Part shown: one piece after another, positions 44,271-52,722 of the stretch | How the letters are laid out: each line of letters starts with the position of its first letter | How positions within the stretch are numbered: position 1 is the stretch's first letter | Assembly: GCF_029893355.1 (NCBI RefSeq) | Contig: NZ_JARZAI010000001.1 | Coordinates: forward strand, 1-64,000 | Direction: 5' to 3' | Source: Kitasatospora sp. MAA4 | GTDB taxonomy: Bacteria; Actinomycetota; Actinomycetes; Streptomycetales; Streptomycetaceae | DNA length: 64,000 nucleotides | Notes under the pieces: model-generated | What the model saw: only the letters and a program-made list of their open reading frames with translations | What the model was told of the DNA's origin: nothing | Database searches by the model: none | Translations under genes and position numbers: made by a program

Positions 44271-44810
44271 TCATCGTGCCAGTCGGTGAGGCCCGAGAAA
44301 GTACGACAGGGCAGCGAGCGACGGACCGTCGGGGATCTCGCCGCCAGTCAGGAGGCGGACAACCTCCGCCTCCGGCAGCCACGCGACCCTGGACGACTCG
44401 CTCTGGTCAGACGGCTCCCCCACGTACTCGCAGCCTGTGACGTGGAAGGAGCGGAATCGCATGGTGGAGATGCCGGCCAGGGCGTCGTACTCGACCAGCG
44501 GGGCGACGCTCCCCGGGCGCCAGCCCGTCTCCTCCTCCACCTCTCGACCGATCGCCGCGGCAGGGTCCTCGCCGGGCTCTGCCCAGCCAGCGGGAACCTC
44601 CCATCCCCAGCGGCCGGTGATGAACCGGTGTCGGTAGAGCAGGAGGAACTGCCCGGCGTCATTGGTGACCACGGAGGTCACGGAGGCCTTCGGCATCGTG
44701 ATGACGTGATGGTCGACTCGGCCGATGCCGGGGATGTCGACGTCGTCGAGCCAGACGTCGACGTAGGGGCTGGTGTAGACGCGGCGCCGCCCGTGGCTCT
44801 GCCATTCCAC
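44271..44810 (-). CDS. Nudix hydrolase (ADP-ribose-pyrophosphatase-like)
   Basis: 179 residues. The Nudix box is complete: GWAEPGEDPAAAIGREVEEETGW (about 74-96), with VEVPAGW-type ADPRase context GWEVPAGWAEPG. Preceded by a strand pair TMPKASVTSVVTNDAGQFLLLYRHR and followed by LAGISTMRFRSFHV. Hydrolyses a nucleoside diphosphate linked to X; by sequence style an ADP-sugar or NUDT5-like substrate is likely. It stands alone on the minus strand, with about 150 bp up to the CYTH gene. Confidence 0.9.
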   Translation of the reverse strand: MEWQSHGRRRVYTSPYVDVWLDDVDIPGIGRVDHHVITMPKASVTSVVTNDAGQFLLLYRHRFITGRWGWEVPAGWAEPGEDPAAAIGREVEEETGWRPGSVAPLVEYDALAGISTMRFRSFHVTGCEYVGEPSDQSESSRVAWLPEAEVVRLLTGGEIPDGPSLAALSYFLGPHRLAR

Positions 44811-44958
44811 CGGTCAGAACCTCCTCACACGTTGACGAACAGCTCCTCCGACTCTCCCATGCGCACCGCCAGTTCCCGCATAGGGCCTGACCCGCTCGCC
44901 TCCCGTGCCGGAATTGGTGCCCTGGTGGACCGTCACATTGCCGTCCAGTGTGCCCGGC

Positions 44959-45516
44959 TCAGCGAGCAGCAGCGACCGCGTCGGTGTACTGCTCGGTCGT
45001 CAGGTCACTCTCGCCGATCCCCAGCGTCGCCAGGATGGCCCGCACGGCGTCGAGCGCCTCCGCCAGCCCCTCAGGCTCAGCCTGGGTCTCCAGCTCGATG
45101 AAGGTCCCCTGGATCTGCGGCACCCGGACGAGCGTGGCCAGGAAGTCGCGCCCGTCCAACTGGAACGAGTAGTTGCGGCACCGCTTCTCGAACGCGATGG
45201 TCGGCGCGTACCCGAGGCCTCGGAGAATCGCGTGCGCGGCGTCGGCGTCCTCGACCCGGGTTTCGTGCTCCGGTTTGGATCCGGAGACCTCATCGACCCG
45301 GGCGCCCTTGTACGTCAGGACGGTACGGGTATCGGTCGCGCCGTGAACCGTGCGGATCCGCAGCTCCCGATCCCCGCTGGTCAACGCTCCAGCCGGGAGG
45401 TCGTAGTAGGTGTCCTGGTAGACCTCGGGACGCCCGGGGCCGTAGGCCTCCTCCAGTCGGGCCATCACGTCTTCGGGGTTCTGTACCCGGGCCTTGAGCT
45501 CGGCCTCGATCGCCAC
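44959..45516 (-). CDS. CYTH-domain protein (class IV adenylate-cyclase-like)
   Basis: 185 residues with the EXEXK-type start MAIEAELKARV, then YQDTYYDLPAG, ELRIRTVHG, LTYKGARVDEVSGSKPEHET, FEKRCRNYSFQLDG and IELETQAE: alternating strands carrying the acidic and basic residues of the triphosphate tunnel. Similar proteins are annotated as CyaB or thiamine-triphosphatase-like enzymes; the true substrate is usually an inorganic or nucleoside polyphosphate. Only 9 bp separate it from the upstream Nudix gene, so they may be cotranscribed. Confidence 0.88.
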   Translation of the reverse strand: MAIEAELKARVQNPEDVMARLEEAYGPGRPEVYQDTYYDLPAGALTSGDRELRIRTVHGATDTRTVLTYKGARVDEVSGSKPEHETRVEDADAAHAILRGLGYAPTIAFEKRCRNYSFQLDGRDFLATLVRVPQIQGTFIELETQAEPEGLAEALDAVRAILATLGIGESDLTTEQYTDAVAAAR

Positions 45517-45525
45517 TGCATCTCC

Positions 45526-45993
45526 TTAGCGGATCACCGGCATCTGCCCTGAGCGCCAGTCGGTGAGCCGCTTCCGGATGCTCGCCACCATCGGTAGGTC
45601 GTCCGTCTCGGTCGGCGAGAACCAGGCCACCTCGTGCGATTCGTCCGAGACCCGCAGCGTCCCACCGGTCGGCCGGCCGAGGAGGCAGATCGAGAACTCC
45701 TGGCGCACCTCGCCGTCGTCGTAGGCGAAGACGTGGCCCGGGTCGGTGTAGGTCCCGACGATGCCGACGATCTCGACGTGGATGCCGGTCTCCTCCAGGG
45801 TCTCCCGGACACCGCAGTCGGAGAGGGACTCGCCAAGCTCCATCCTGCCGCCGGGCAGCGCCCACCTGCCGTTGTCCGTGCGCCGCTGGAGCAGCACCTG
45901 GCCGCGCTCGTTGACGGCCACCACCGATGCCGCCGGGACGAGACTGTTCGCCTTGGGTGCCTGCGGGTCGTTCTCGTAGTCACGCCTCGACAC
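45526..45993 (-). CDS. Nudix hydrolase (MutT-like)
   Basis: 155 residues. Nudix box GGRMELGESLSDCGVRETLEETGI (about 49-72) is intact; VPAASVVAVNERGQVLLQRR precedes it. Length and motif fit small house-cleaning NTP pyrophosphatases. ATG at 45993 overlaps the short remnant frame upstream by 14 bp. Together with the CYTH protein and the second Nudix it forms a small phosphohydrolase group. Confidence 0.9.
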   Translation of the reverse strand: MSRRDYENDPQAPKANSLVPAASVVAVNERGQVLLQRRTDNGRWALPGGRMELGESLSDCGVRETLEETGIHVEIVGIVGTYTDPGHVFAYDDGEVRQEFSICLLGRPTGGTLRVSDESHEVAWFSPTETDDLPMVASIRKRLTDWRSGQMPVIR

Positions 45994-46144
45994 GTTCGAT
46001 CTCCCCTACGTTGCGGCCCCGGATCCACAGCTCCTCGACATGATCGACGAAGCGGTCGAACATGCCGTCCGACTGACTGCGCCGCAGGTGCATCATCGGG
46101 GAGTCGTGGCCGACCCGGCGGGCCAGGATCGGCGTGACGATCAT
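45980..46144 (-). pseudogene. C-terminal remnant of a regulator-like protein (DUF5919 type)
   Basis: From ATG 46144 to a stop at 45980 only 54 residues are encoded: MIVTPILARRVGHDSPMMHL, then RRSQSDGMFDRFVDHVEELW and a short tail. This matches my memory of the C-terminal end of DUF5919 / XRE-regulator proteins common in streptomycetes, in which the segment follows several hundred residues of other sequence. The frame upstream (to 46249) is low-complexity Arg-rich shadow. Probably a gene truncated by rearrangement next to the GNAT gene; a functional microprotein cannot be excluded. Confidence 0.45.
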
Positions 46145-46190
46145 GTCATCGCCGAATCTACCTGCTGAACGACGGCGGGATCCTGCTGGA

Positions 46191-46640
46191 TCAGGCCTGC
46201 GAGCGGTAGAAGATCTTCCCCGGGTGGGGCGCGACGCCCAACGCCTCATACAGTTCCAGGGCGGGCGGATTCTCCCGATCGGCCGTCCATTCCACCCGGG
46301 AGCATCCTGTCGCCCGGGCCTCCGCGTGAACTGCGTCCATCAGCTGGCGGGCGACTCCGCGGCGCCGGTGGCCGTCGCGGACGTACAGCTCCTTCAGGTA
46401 CAGGCCGCTGTCGGCCCCCGCCGCAGGCCACAGGAAGCTCACCGACGCCATGCCGACCACATCGTCGCCGTCCCGTGCCAGCAGTACGGTTGCGGCCGGC
46501 CGCGCGCCGAACAGCGCTGCCCTGATCTGCTCGACGGGGGGCGGGGTGTTCGTGCCGCCGTAGTACTCCTCGATCTCGCCGAGGATCGCGGCGATCGTCT
46601 CGGCATCGGCGTCGATCGCGGGCGCGATGTCCAGTCCCAT
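46191..46640 (-). CDS. GNAT-family N-acetyltransferase
   Basis: 149 residues. LDIAPAIDADAETIAAILGEIEEYYGG is a typical GNAT N-terminus; LYLKELYVRDGHRRRGVARQLMDAV carries motif A (RRRGVA), and NPPALELYEALGVAP motif B. ATG 46640 has GAGAGG 8 nt ahead; an upstream ATG at 46655 overlaps the stop of the XRE gene. Eleven bases downstream of the XRE regulator on the same strand, so probably cotranscribed. Substrate unknown. Confidence 0.88.
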   Translation of the reverse strand: MGLDIAPAIDADAETIAAILGEIEEYYGGTNTPPPVEQIRAALFGARPAATVLLARDGDDVVGMASVSFLWPAAGADSGLYLKELYVRDGHRRRGVARQLMDAVHAEARATGCSRVEWTADRENPPALELYEALGVAPHPGKIFYRSQA

Positions 46641-46651
46641 CGGGGTCCCTC

Positions 46652-47821
46652 TCATCCGGTCGAGGGCAGCGCCAGCAGGTCGTGCAGCACCCGCACCTCG
46701 GGTAGGCGTCGCTCGGTCTCCGGCACCGTATCGACAAGATCGCGGGCGCGGTAGAGGACCAGCGCGCTGCGGTGTTCGAGGGGAAGTGCCGCCACCGTCT
46801 CGGCGGTCAGGTGCGCCCCTTCGGCCAGCCTGCCGTCCCAGGCGAGGCACTCGGCCCGGTCGAGGGCGACGAGAGCCCTGTCCAGGCGGTTCTCCACGGG
46901 GTACAGCTCCAGAGCGCGTTGCTGCTGCTCCCAGGCACGGCCTGTGTCGTGCAGGTGGGTCCACGCACTCCCGGAGTGGAAGGCAAGCTGCGCAGCGTCG
47001 TAACCCATCGCGGACGCCTGCTGATCGGCAGAGGAGAGTCGGCCCAGGGCCGTCTCGGCGCGCTCCAGGGCGTCGGCGGCGGCGTCGCGGCGGCCGGCTC
47101 GGGCATGGACGCGGGCCTCCAGAGGCGCGGCGAGCGCGTCGGCGACGCACGGCAGGCCACCGGCGAGCCGCTGAGCACGGTCCGCCAGCTCCAGAGCACC
47201 CGCGAAGTCGCCGCCGTAGTAGAGCTGGTAGGACTCCTGGGCGTAGATCCAGGCGAGGGTGGGCCGGTCCTCGGCCTGGGTGGCGGCCGCGCGGCCGGTA
47301 CGCCACCAGTCGCGGGCGCCCGGATCGTCCAACTTCAGCAAGGTGAGAGCGAGCAGGCCGGCCAGCGAGGCGCACGCGGACAGCAGGCGGCGCCGTATCG
47401 GTGCGGACTGTCGGTGGCCGAGGAGGGACCGGAGGTCGGCGAAGTCTGCGAGCAGGTCGGGGAGCAGCTCGTTCTCCGGCCGGTAGCGGGTGGCGCGGCC
47501 GTGGCGGGCGATGGTGAACTCCCACTCGTCCAGGCTGGCTTCGGTCATCGGTCCTGCTGCGAGCTGTTGGGCGAATCCGGTTTGGAGGGCTGCGGCGCGG
47601 TCGGCGGCGGGTGTCCCGGGAGGGTTGGCTGCCAGGTCGATCAGGAGACCGCCGGCTCCCAGGGCGCGGTCGAGGGTCGCTGCGATCGTGGCGGTCGGCT
47701 GGCGGCGTCCGGTTTCCAGGTCGCTGACGGCGGTCTTGGCGCAGTTCGCGAGGCGGGCGAGGTCACGGATGGAGAGGGTGCCGCGTAGGCGCCGGAGTGC
47801 CTGGGGGAAGGTCTCGCCCAC
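46652..47821 (-). CDS. XRE-family regulator with helical-repeat sensor domain
   Basis: 389 residues. HTH at the N-terminus: FPQALRRLRGTLSIRDLARLANCAKTAVSDLETGRRQPT (family block, 5-43). The remainder is alpha-helical with Ala/Leu-rich TPR-like repeats (ALELADRAQRLAGG, DALERAETALGRL, QQRALELYP), as in streptomycete regulators that bind small ligands. GTG 47821 with AGGAG 9 nt ahead; the longer upstream frame crosses the promoter region. Divergent from the Cys-rich microprotein/terpene-synthase-like genes across 137 bp and a candidate regulator of them. Confidence 0.85.
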   Translation of the reverse strand: MGETFPQALRRLRGTLSIRDLARLANCAKTAVSDLETGRRQPTATIAATLDRALGAGGLLIDLAANPPGTPAADRAAALQTGFAQQLAAGPMTEASLDEWEFTIARHGRATRYRPENELLPDLLADFADLRSLLGHRQSAPIRRRLLSACASLAGLLALTLLKLDDPGARDWWRTGRAAATQAEDRPTLAWIYAQESYQLYYGGDFAGALELADRAQRLAGGLPCVADALAAPLEARVHARAGRRDAAADALERAETALGRLSSADQQASAMGYDAAQLAFHSGSAWTHLHDTGRAWEQQQRALELYPVENRLDRALVALDRAECLAWDGRLAEGAHLTAETVAALPLEHRSALVLYRARDLVDTVPETERRLPEVRVLHDLLALPSTG

Positions 47822-47958
47822 CGTCTGCTCCTGTCCGAGGTGTCCGCAGAGGTGCGGACACCTGCGGACGGCTTGAGCCTCGCTACTGTGCGTGGTCAAT
47901 CCGAAACTACTCCTTGGGCGGCCGAATGGCAGCCGATCAAGCAAGGGGTGAAGTAAAT

Positions 47959-48186
47959 ATGACGACTGATCAGCCGCTAGTGGGAGTTGACCTGCCGTCA
48001 AAATCACAGCTCGGCGGCACCGAGTGCATCGACTGTGGCACCGCCGCCGGTCCCCTGCACCCCGGCGAGACCATCACCACCCGGGTGGGCCCCGGCGTTG
48101 TCCAGGATGCCACCGTCGTCCGCTGCACCCCGTGCGTGAAGGCCCGGAAGTGCAAGCCCCTCGCCGGTGCGGCGGCCGCCCGATGA
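47959..48186 (+). CDS. Cys-rich microprotein with two CxxC pairs
   Basis: 75 residues, ATG with AAGGGGTG ahead. Two pairs, CIDCG and CTPC, 37 residues apart with a basic end (VKARKCKP) suggest a small zinc ribbon or a metal/Fe-S-binding fold. No recognised family. Its TGA overlaps the ATG of the next gene (ATGA), so the two are translated as a unit. Confidence 0.7.
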   Translation: MTTDQPLVGVDLPSKSQLGGTECIDCGTAAGPLHPGETITTRVGPGVVQDATVVRCTPCVKARKCKPLAGAAAAR

Positions 48187-48380
48187 CGACTGCACCCGCT
48201 CCTCTCAGCGCCGCGTGCGGCGACGACCGGCACGACCTGTGCATGGGCAACGCGCAGGACCAGGCCGGCCGCTTCGTGTTCTGCGGCTGCACCACCTCGG
48301 GTTGCGTGTGCCACGCCCTGGCCCAGCAGTGGGCTGCGGACGACGGCGTGGCTCGGGAGGCAGCCCGATGGAACCGGTGA
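48183..48380 (+). CDS. Second Cys-rich small protein
   Basis: 65 residues starting at the ATGA overlap. Cysteines cluster in the middle: LCMGN, FCGCTTSGCVCHAL, suggesting metal binding. The C-terminal helix ends RWNR. The last 13 bp overlap the start of the terpene-synthase-like gene. No family recognised; context says a three-gene translationally linked operon. Confidence 0.65.
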   Translation: MTTAPAPLSAACGDDRHDLCMGNAQDQAGRFVFCGCTTSGCVCHALAQQWAADDGVAREAARWNR

Positions 48381-49387
48381 GCGATCCTCGGCGTACGGAT
48401 CTGTATGTGGGGGCTCGTACGTGGATGGTGCAGTTCGATGTCCATCCGGCGCCTGACGACTACTTGGGCCACGAGTACGTTGAGCTCTGTCTCCGGGGGT
48501 GGCCCACTGCGGTCGGTGCGCCTCTGCACTTGGGTGTGCAGTGGGCGCTGCTGGCCTGGCTGCTGGACGATGAGTTCGACCGGGAGGCGCGCGGTGCGTC
48601 GCCGGAGGTGGTTGATCGGCTCGTGGTGGCGCTGCTGGATGCCGTGGCGGGGGATGCGCAGCCGGGGGCTGGCGATCACCCTCTGGTGCGGGCGCTCGCG
48701 GATCTGGTCGAGCGGACGCGGGAGATGATGCCCGGCTTCTGGTGGGGACGGTACCGGCGGCAGTTCGCCGCCTGGGTCCAGGCGGCCAACGAGAAGCTGA
48801 CCGACTACGTGCGGCCGGGGCGGACGCCGACGCTGCGCGAGTACGAGCTGCTGCGGCCGGCCGATGGCGGGATGCTGCTGGCCGCGATGTGGTGTGAGCT
48901 CGCCGAGCAGTGCGTTACGCCCGAGTGGAACACGCCGCTGGTGCAGGAGCTACTGCGCTCGTTCTCCGCGTGCGGGTGCCTGGCGAACGATCTCGCGGCC
49001 GGGCCTGAGGACGCGTTCACTGCGGTTGCTGCGCTGGTCCGCAGTGCCGGACTGCCGGTCCGGGACGCTGAGGAGCGGGTGCGCGAGCTGCTGCGCGCAC
49101 AGGAGTTGGGCTTCTGGTGGGCCCACGCCGTGCTCGTCGCCGACGAGGCGAACCCGCAACACGAGGCAGCAGGGCTGATCCTCGACACGAGCCGATTTGC
49201 CGGCACCCTCGACCGCTTCCGGGCCGCCCTGTCCGAGTGGACGGCGACGAGCTCCCGGTACGCGCCGGCAGCTCCGGCCATCGTGCAGCGGGTCGACCGG
49301 GCACGTGCTGGAGGGCTCGTGATCGCGCGAGAGCCGGCCGACACGGGCCCACCATCCGACTCGGGGCCTCGGTCGCCGACCACATGA
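48368..49387 (+). CDS. Terpene-synthase-like protein with altered metal site
   Basis: 339 residues, all-helical. The first aspartate-rich motif reads LLDDEFDRE (Asp67, Asp68, Asp71), as in class I terpene cyclases. The second, NDxxSxxxE, reads NDLAAGPED: Asn207 is kept, Ser is Ala211 and Glu is Asp215. The WWGRYRRQFAAWVQ segment corresponds to the effector region. Loss of the Ser ligand argues for weak or different catalysis, though Asp for Glu is tolerated. Overlap with the small Cys-rich gene means translation is coupled. No prenyltransferase or P450 is nearby, so a product cannot be predicted. Confidence 0.7.
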   Translation: MEPVSDPRRTDLYVGARTWMVQFDVHPAPDDYLGHEYVELCLRGWPTAVGAPLHLGVQWALLAWLLDDEFDREARGASPEVVDRLVVALLDAVAGDAQPGAGDHPLVRALADLVERTREMMPGFWWGRYRRQFAAWVQAANEKLTDYVRPGRTPTLREYELLRPADGGMLLAAMWCELAEQCVTPEWNTPLVQELLRSFSACGCLANDLAAGPEDAFTAVAALVRSAGLPVRDAEERVRELLRAQELGFWWAHAVLVADEANPQHEAAGLILDTSRFAGTLDRFRAALSEWTATSSRYAPAAPAIVQRVDRARAGGLVIAREPADTGPPSDSGPRSPTT

Positions 49388-49448
49388 CCGGCCGTCCGGT
49401 TCGATCTCCATGGACCGGACGGCCACATCTAGTTCCGTTCCATACCGG

Positions 49449-50288
49449 TCAGCAGGGGCCGGAGCCGGGACCGCCCAGGTGGAAGGAGGTCGGGGTGGTG
49501 TGGCCCGCGCTGTAGAGGGCCGGGCTGGTGGCGGTGACCGTCAGGGCCGGGCGGTCCTTGGAGCCGTGCAGCTGGTAGTCGCCGATCCAGCCGGAGCGCG
49601 CGGAGCTGCCCGGGCGGCCGTTGCCCATGTCCTCACAGGTGGCGCCGGTCGCGTGGGCGACCTCGCCGAAGGCGGTGACGACCTGGGCGCGGGTGTAGCT
49701 GCCCGACCAGAGCGAGCCGGGGAAGTAGCCGACGGCGTGGTCGTCGTAGAAGACCCACCAGTCGCCGCCCAGGTTCTCGATGGTGAACTCCGCCGTGCTG
49801 CCGGTGCGGACGGCCATCCCGGGTTTGACGGTGCGGGAGACCTGGACGAACCCGCAGGCGTTGTAGCAGCTCTCGGCGCCGTTCACCCAGTGGTAGACGA
49901 AGAGGTGCGGGCGGGTGTCGCCGTTGAGGCCGAGGTCGACGGTCCAGCCGATCTCCACCGTGGAGTTGTGGTCGGCCGACTGCAGCGCCAGCTCCTGCAG
50001 CGAGTGCGAGTTGGTGTCGCCGGGCTTGATCTCCGGATCAGCCTGGAGCATCCGCACGCTGGCGCCCGCGGTGTCGGTGAGCTGCCGGCCGGAGACGTAG
50101 TCGTAGCAGGAGCCGTACCAGCAGATCGGGCCGGCCGCGGCCGCGGTGTCGGCGGCGACGGCCGCGGAACGGGCGGGCGGCGGGCTCGGTGCGCGGGTGG
50201 CGGCCTGGGCGGCCGGGCTGCCGGAGAGCAGGGTGAGGGCGGCCAGCAGGGCGCTCGCGCCACTGAGGACGGTTCGACGGGTGCGCAT
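49449..50288 (-). CDS. Secreted neprosin-like prolyl endopeptidase
   Basis: 279 residues. A signal peptide (ALLAALTLLSGSPAAQA) is followed by the neprosin (DUF239-like) beta fold: SLQELALQSADHNSTVEIGWTVD with the glutamate that is catalytic in this glutamic-peptidase family, HLFVYHWVNG, CYNACGFVQVS and FTIENLGGDWWVFYDDHAVGYFP with the second Glu. Neprosins cut after proline. Divergent from the XRE gene. The usual plant-type activation peptide is missing, as in other bacterial members. Confidence 0.82.
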   Translation of the reverse strand: MRTRRTVLSGASALLAALTLLSGSPAAQAATRAPSPPPARSAAVAADTAAAAGPICWYGSCYDYVSGRQLTDTAGASVRMLQADPEIKPGDTNSHSLQELALQSADHNSTVEIGWTVDLGLNGDTRPHLFVYHWVNGAESCYNACGFVQVSRTVKPGMAVRTGSTAEFTIENLGGDWWVFYDDHAVGYFPGSLWSGSYTRAQVVTAFGEVAHATGATCEDMGNGRPGSSARSGWIGDYQLHGSKDRPALTVTATSPALYSAGHTTPTSFHLGGPGSGPC

Positions 50289-50403
50289 GAACGGCTCCGT
50301 GTCACTGGGAATGTAAGTCTGCTTATGTTGCCGGTTAAGCTAGCGGTGGCGACTTCGGCACGCAATACCCTGGGCCCATCGAAGAGAGACGAGGAACAGC
50401 ACC

Positions 50404-51792
50404 ATGGCGAAGCGGACGACACAGGGCGAAGCGGACCCGTCACAGGACCGTGCCCTGATCGGCCGACGCGTACTGCGGCTGCGCACCGAGCGCGGGCTCA
50501 CCCAGCGCGCGCTGGCCGAACCGGCGTACACCGCGGCGTACATCTCCACCCTGGAGGCGGGCAAGGTGCGCCCCTCCGAGACCGCGCTGCGCTACCTCGC
50601 CGACCGACTGGACGTCAGCTTCGAGGAACTCGCCTCCGGGCAGCCCGCCCACCTGGCCACCGACCTGCGGATGCGGCTCACCGACGCGCGGCAGGTGCTC
50701 GCCGCGGGCGCCGTACAGGACGCCGCCGAACGCTTCGCCGCGCTGGCCGGCGAGGCGGGTGAACTGGCCCTGGCCGCCGAGCAGTCCGCCGCGCTGGTGG
50801 GGCTCGGCGACTGCGCGCTGGAGAGCGGCGACCTGGACCCGGCCATCGCGCACTTCCAGGCGGCCGAGGACCTGCTGGCCGAGGCCGGCGCCCCGCTGCC
50901 GCAGCGGGTTCCGGCGCTGCGCGGACGGGCCGTCGCCCACCTGCTCGCCGGCGACCTGCGCTACTCCTGCTACCTGCTGGAGAACGCCATCGACCAGCTC
51001 AACGCGGCCGGGTTGCACGACCCGAACGCGCTGCTGCTGCTCTACTCCGCCGTGATCGCCCCCTACATGGACATGGGCGCCCAGGCCCGCGCCGCCCAGG
51101 CCGCCGACCTCGCCCTCGCGCTGGCCCCGCAGGTGGACGACCCGGCGCTGGTGGCCCGGATGCACCGCGGCGTCGCCCGCACCCTGCTGGCCGCCGGCCG
51201 GGCCGCCGAGGCGGACGCCTCGCTGGCCCGCGCCCAGGAGCTCTACCAGCAGCTCCAGATCCGCTCGGAGCTCGCCCACTGCCACTGGATGCGCGGCTAC
51301 CTCCGGGCCCAGGACGGCGACCTGGCGCAGGCCGAGGACGAGCTGCGCACCGCGCGCGGCATCCTCGCCGACCGCCGGGCCACCCTGTACACCGTGCAGA
51401 TCGACGTCGAACTCGCGGACGTGCTGCGCCGGCGCGGCAAGACCGACGAGGCGCAGCAGCTGCTGGCCCAGTTGATCGGCGGCCTCGACGCCGGGCTCAG
51501 CGCCGAGCGCGGAGCCGTCCACGCGGGCGGCGCCCACCGGCTGCTCGGACTGATCGCGGAGGAGCGCGCCGACCCGCAGGGCGCCGAGAAGCACTACCGC
51601 ACCGCACTCAACCTGCTCGAACACGCCGGTGCGGCGGGCGACGTGGCCGACCTCTGCCGCCTGCTCGGCGACCTGCTGCGCCGCACCGGCCGGACCGAGG
51701 CCGCCCTCGACGTCTACCGCACGGGCCTCGGCCACCGCGCCGCCCCCGGCACGACGACCCTGGGCCCGGCCCCGGCGTCGCCTCCCGCCTAG
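50404..51792 (+). CDS. XRE-family regulator with TPR domain
   Basis: 462 residues. HTH: RVLRLRTERGLTQRALAEPAYTAAYISTLEAGKVRPSETALRYLADRL (family block, 20-67). From about 90 to 450, repeated helical pairs, e.g. LAIEHF-like PAIAHFQAAEDLLAEAG and AEKHYRTALNLLEHAG, form a tetratricopeptide solenoid. Such proteins (BldD-neighbour or SARP-like styles excluded, since no activator domain) often respond to peptides or small molecules. ATG follows GAGGAACAG. Convergent by 4 bp with a methyltransferase gene. Confidence 0.88.
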   Translation: MAKRTTQGEADPSQDRALIGRRVLRLRTERGLTQRALAEPAYTAAYISTLEAGKVRPSETALRYLADRLDVSFEELASGQPAHLATDLRMRLTDARQVLAAGAVQDAAERFAALAGEAGELALAAEQSAALVGLGDCALESGDLDPAIAHFQAAEDLLAEAGAPLPQRVPALRGRAVAHLLAGDLRYSCYLLENAIDQLNAAGLHDPNALLLLYSAVIAPYMDMGAQARAAQAADLALALAPQVDDPALVARMHRGVARTLLAAGRAAEADASLARAQELYQQLQIRSELAHCHWMRGYLRAQDGDLAQAEDELRTARGILADRRATLYTVQIDVELADVLRRRGKTDEAQQLLAQLIGGLDAGLSAERGAVHAGGAHRLLGLIAEERADPQGAEKHYRTALNLLEHAGAAGDVADLCRLLGDLLRRTGRTEAALDVYRTGLGHRAAPGTTTLGPAPASPPA

Positions 51793-52607
51793 CCTTCTTC
51801 CGCGCGGGTCGCGGAGACCAGGTAGTAGTCCAACAGCCCCTGGCGCCAGGCGATCAGGAAGTTGCGCGGCCACAGGCCCCGGACCGGCGTGCCCTCCAGG
51901 TAGCGGTCCAGGCCCGGCCAGACCGCGGCGCCGATCGACTCGACGCGCACCGAGGTGAAGCCGGCCTTCCCGAGGTCGGCCTCGAAGTCGTCGATCGGGT
52001 GCGCCACGTCCAGCCCGTCGGCGAAGCTCTCCAGCAGCTCGGCGAGCGGGGCGGCCGCCTGGGGGCCGGTGCTGAAGAAGGTGGTCATCACCAGCTGCCC
52101 GCCCGGGCGCAGCACGCGCGCCGACTCGCGGGCGAAGCCGGTCAGTTCGCGGAAGTGCTGGGCGGCCTCCACCGAGTAGAGCGCGTCGAGCGAGGCGTCG
52201 GGGAAGGGCTGCGCGTCGGCTGCGCCCAGCTCGTAGCACAGCCGGCCGCCGTGCGTGGCGAGCAGCTCGGCGTTGGCCGCGCGGGCGCGGGCCAGCTGCT
52301 CGGGGTGGATGTCCACACCGCAGACCGACGCGAAGTCGAACTCCCGTAGGGCCAGCGCCGATCCGAGCCCGCGCCCGCAGCCGATCTCGGCCACCCGGCT
52401 CCCGGCGGGCCGGCCGAACTCGCCGAGCACCCGCCGGTACAGATCCTGCTGGCTGCGCGTCCGGTCGGCGTCGTCCAGCTCGTCGGTGAGCGGGATCGCC
52501 TCCCAGTAGCCGAAGTTGATGTACCCGCCGGCGAACGACGGGGAGGAGCTCAGGTCCTCCGGTCCGTACATGGCGCGCACCCGCGGGGGGATCCGATCCT
52601 GACTCAC
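51789..52607 (-). CDS. SAM-dependent methyltransferase (UbiE/geranyl-type)
   Basis: 272 residues. SAM motif I VAEIGCGRGLGSALAL (about 78-93), acidic motif II VCGVDIHPEQLARA, motif III YSVEAAQHF. N-terminal SPSFAGGYINFGYW is typical of small-molecule methyltransferases acting on terpenoid or polyketide substrates. GTG 52607 chosen; a downstream ATG (52571) also fits. Substrate unknown. Confidence 0.88.
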   Translation of the reverse strand: MSQDRIPPRVRAMYGPEDLSSSPSFAGGYINFGYWEAIPLTDELDDADRTRSQQDLYRRVLGEFGRPAGSRVAEIGCGRGLGSALALREFDFASVCGVDIHPEQLARARAANAELLATHGGRLCYELGAADAQPFPDASLDALYSVEAAQHFRELTGFARESARVLRPGGQLVMTTFFSTGPQAAAPLAELLESFADGLDVAHPIDDFEADLGKAGFTSVRVESIGAAVWPGLDRYLEGTPVRGLWPRNFLIAWRQGLLDYYLVSATRAEEG

Positions 52608-52722
52608 GACGCGACCTGCTTCCTCGTCATCGGTTCGTGTGCTCCGTACCCGCCAGGTTCTCACGACCGGCCGCCCGGCGGGCCCAGATCGCCCGGCGCG
52701 GTCCGGCGCGGCCTGGCCCGGC

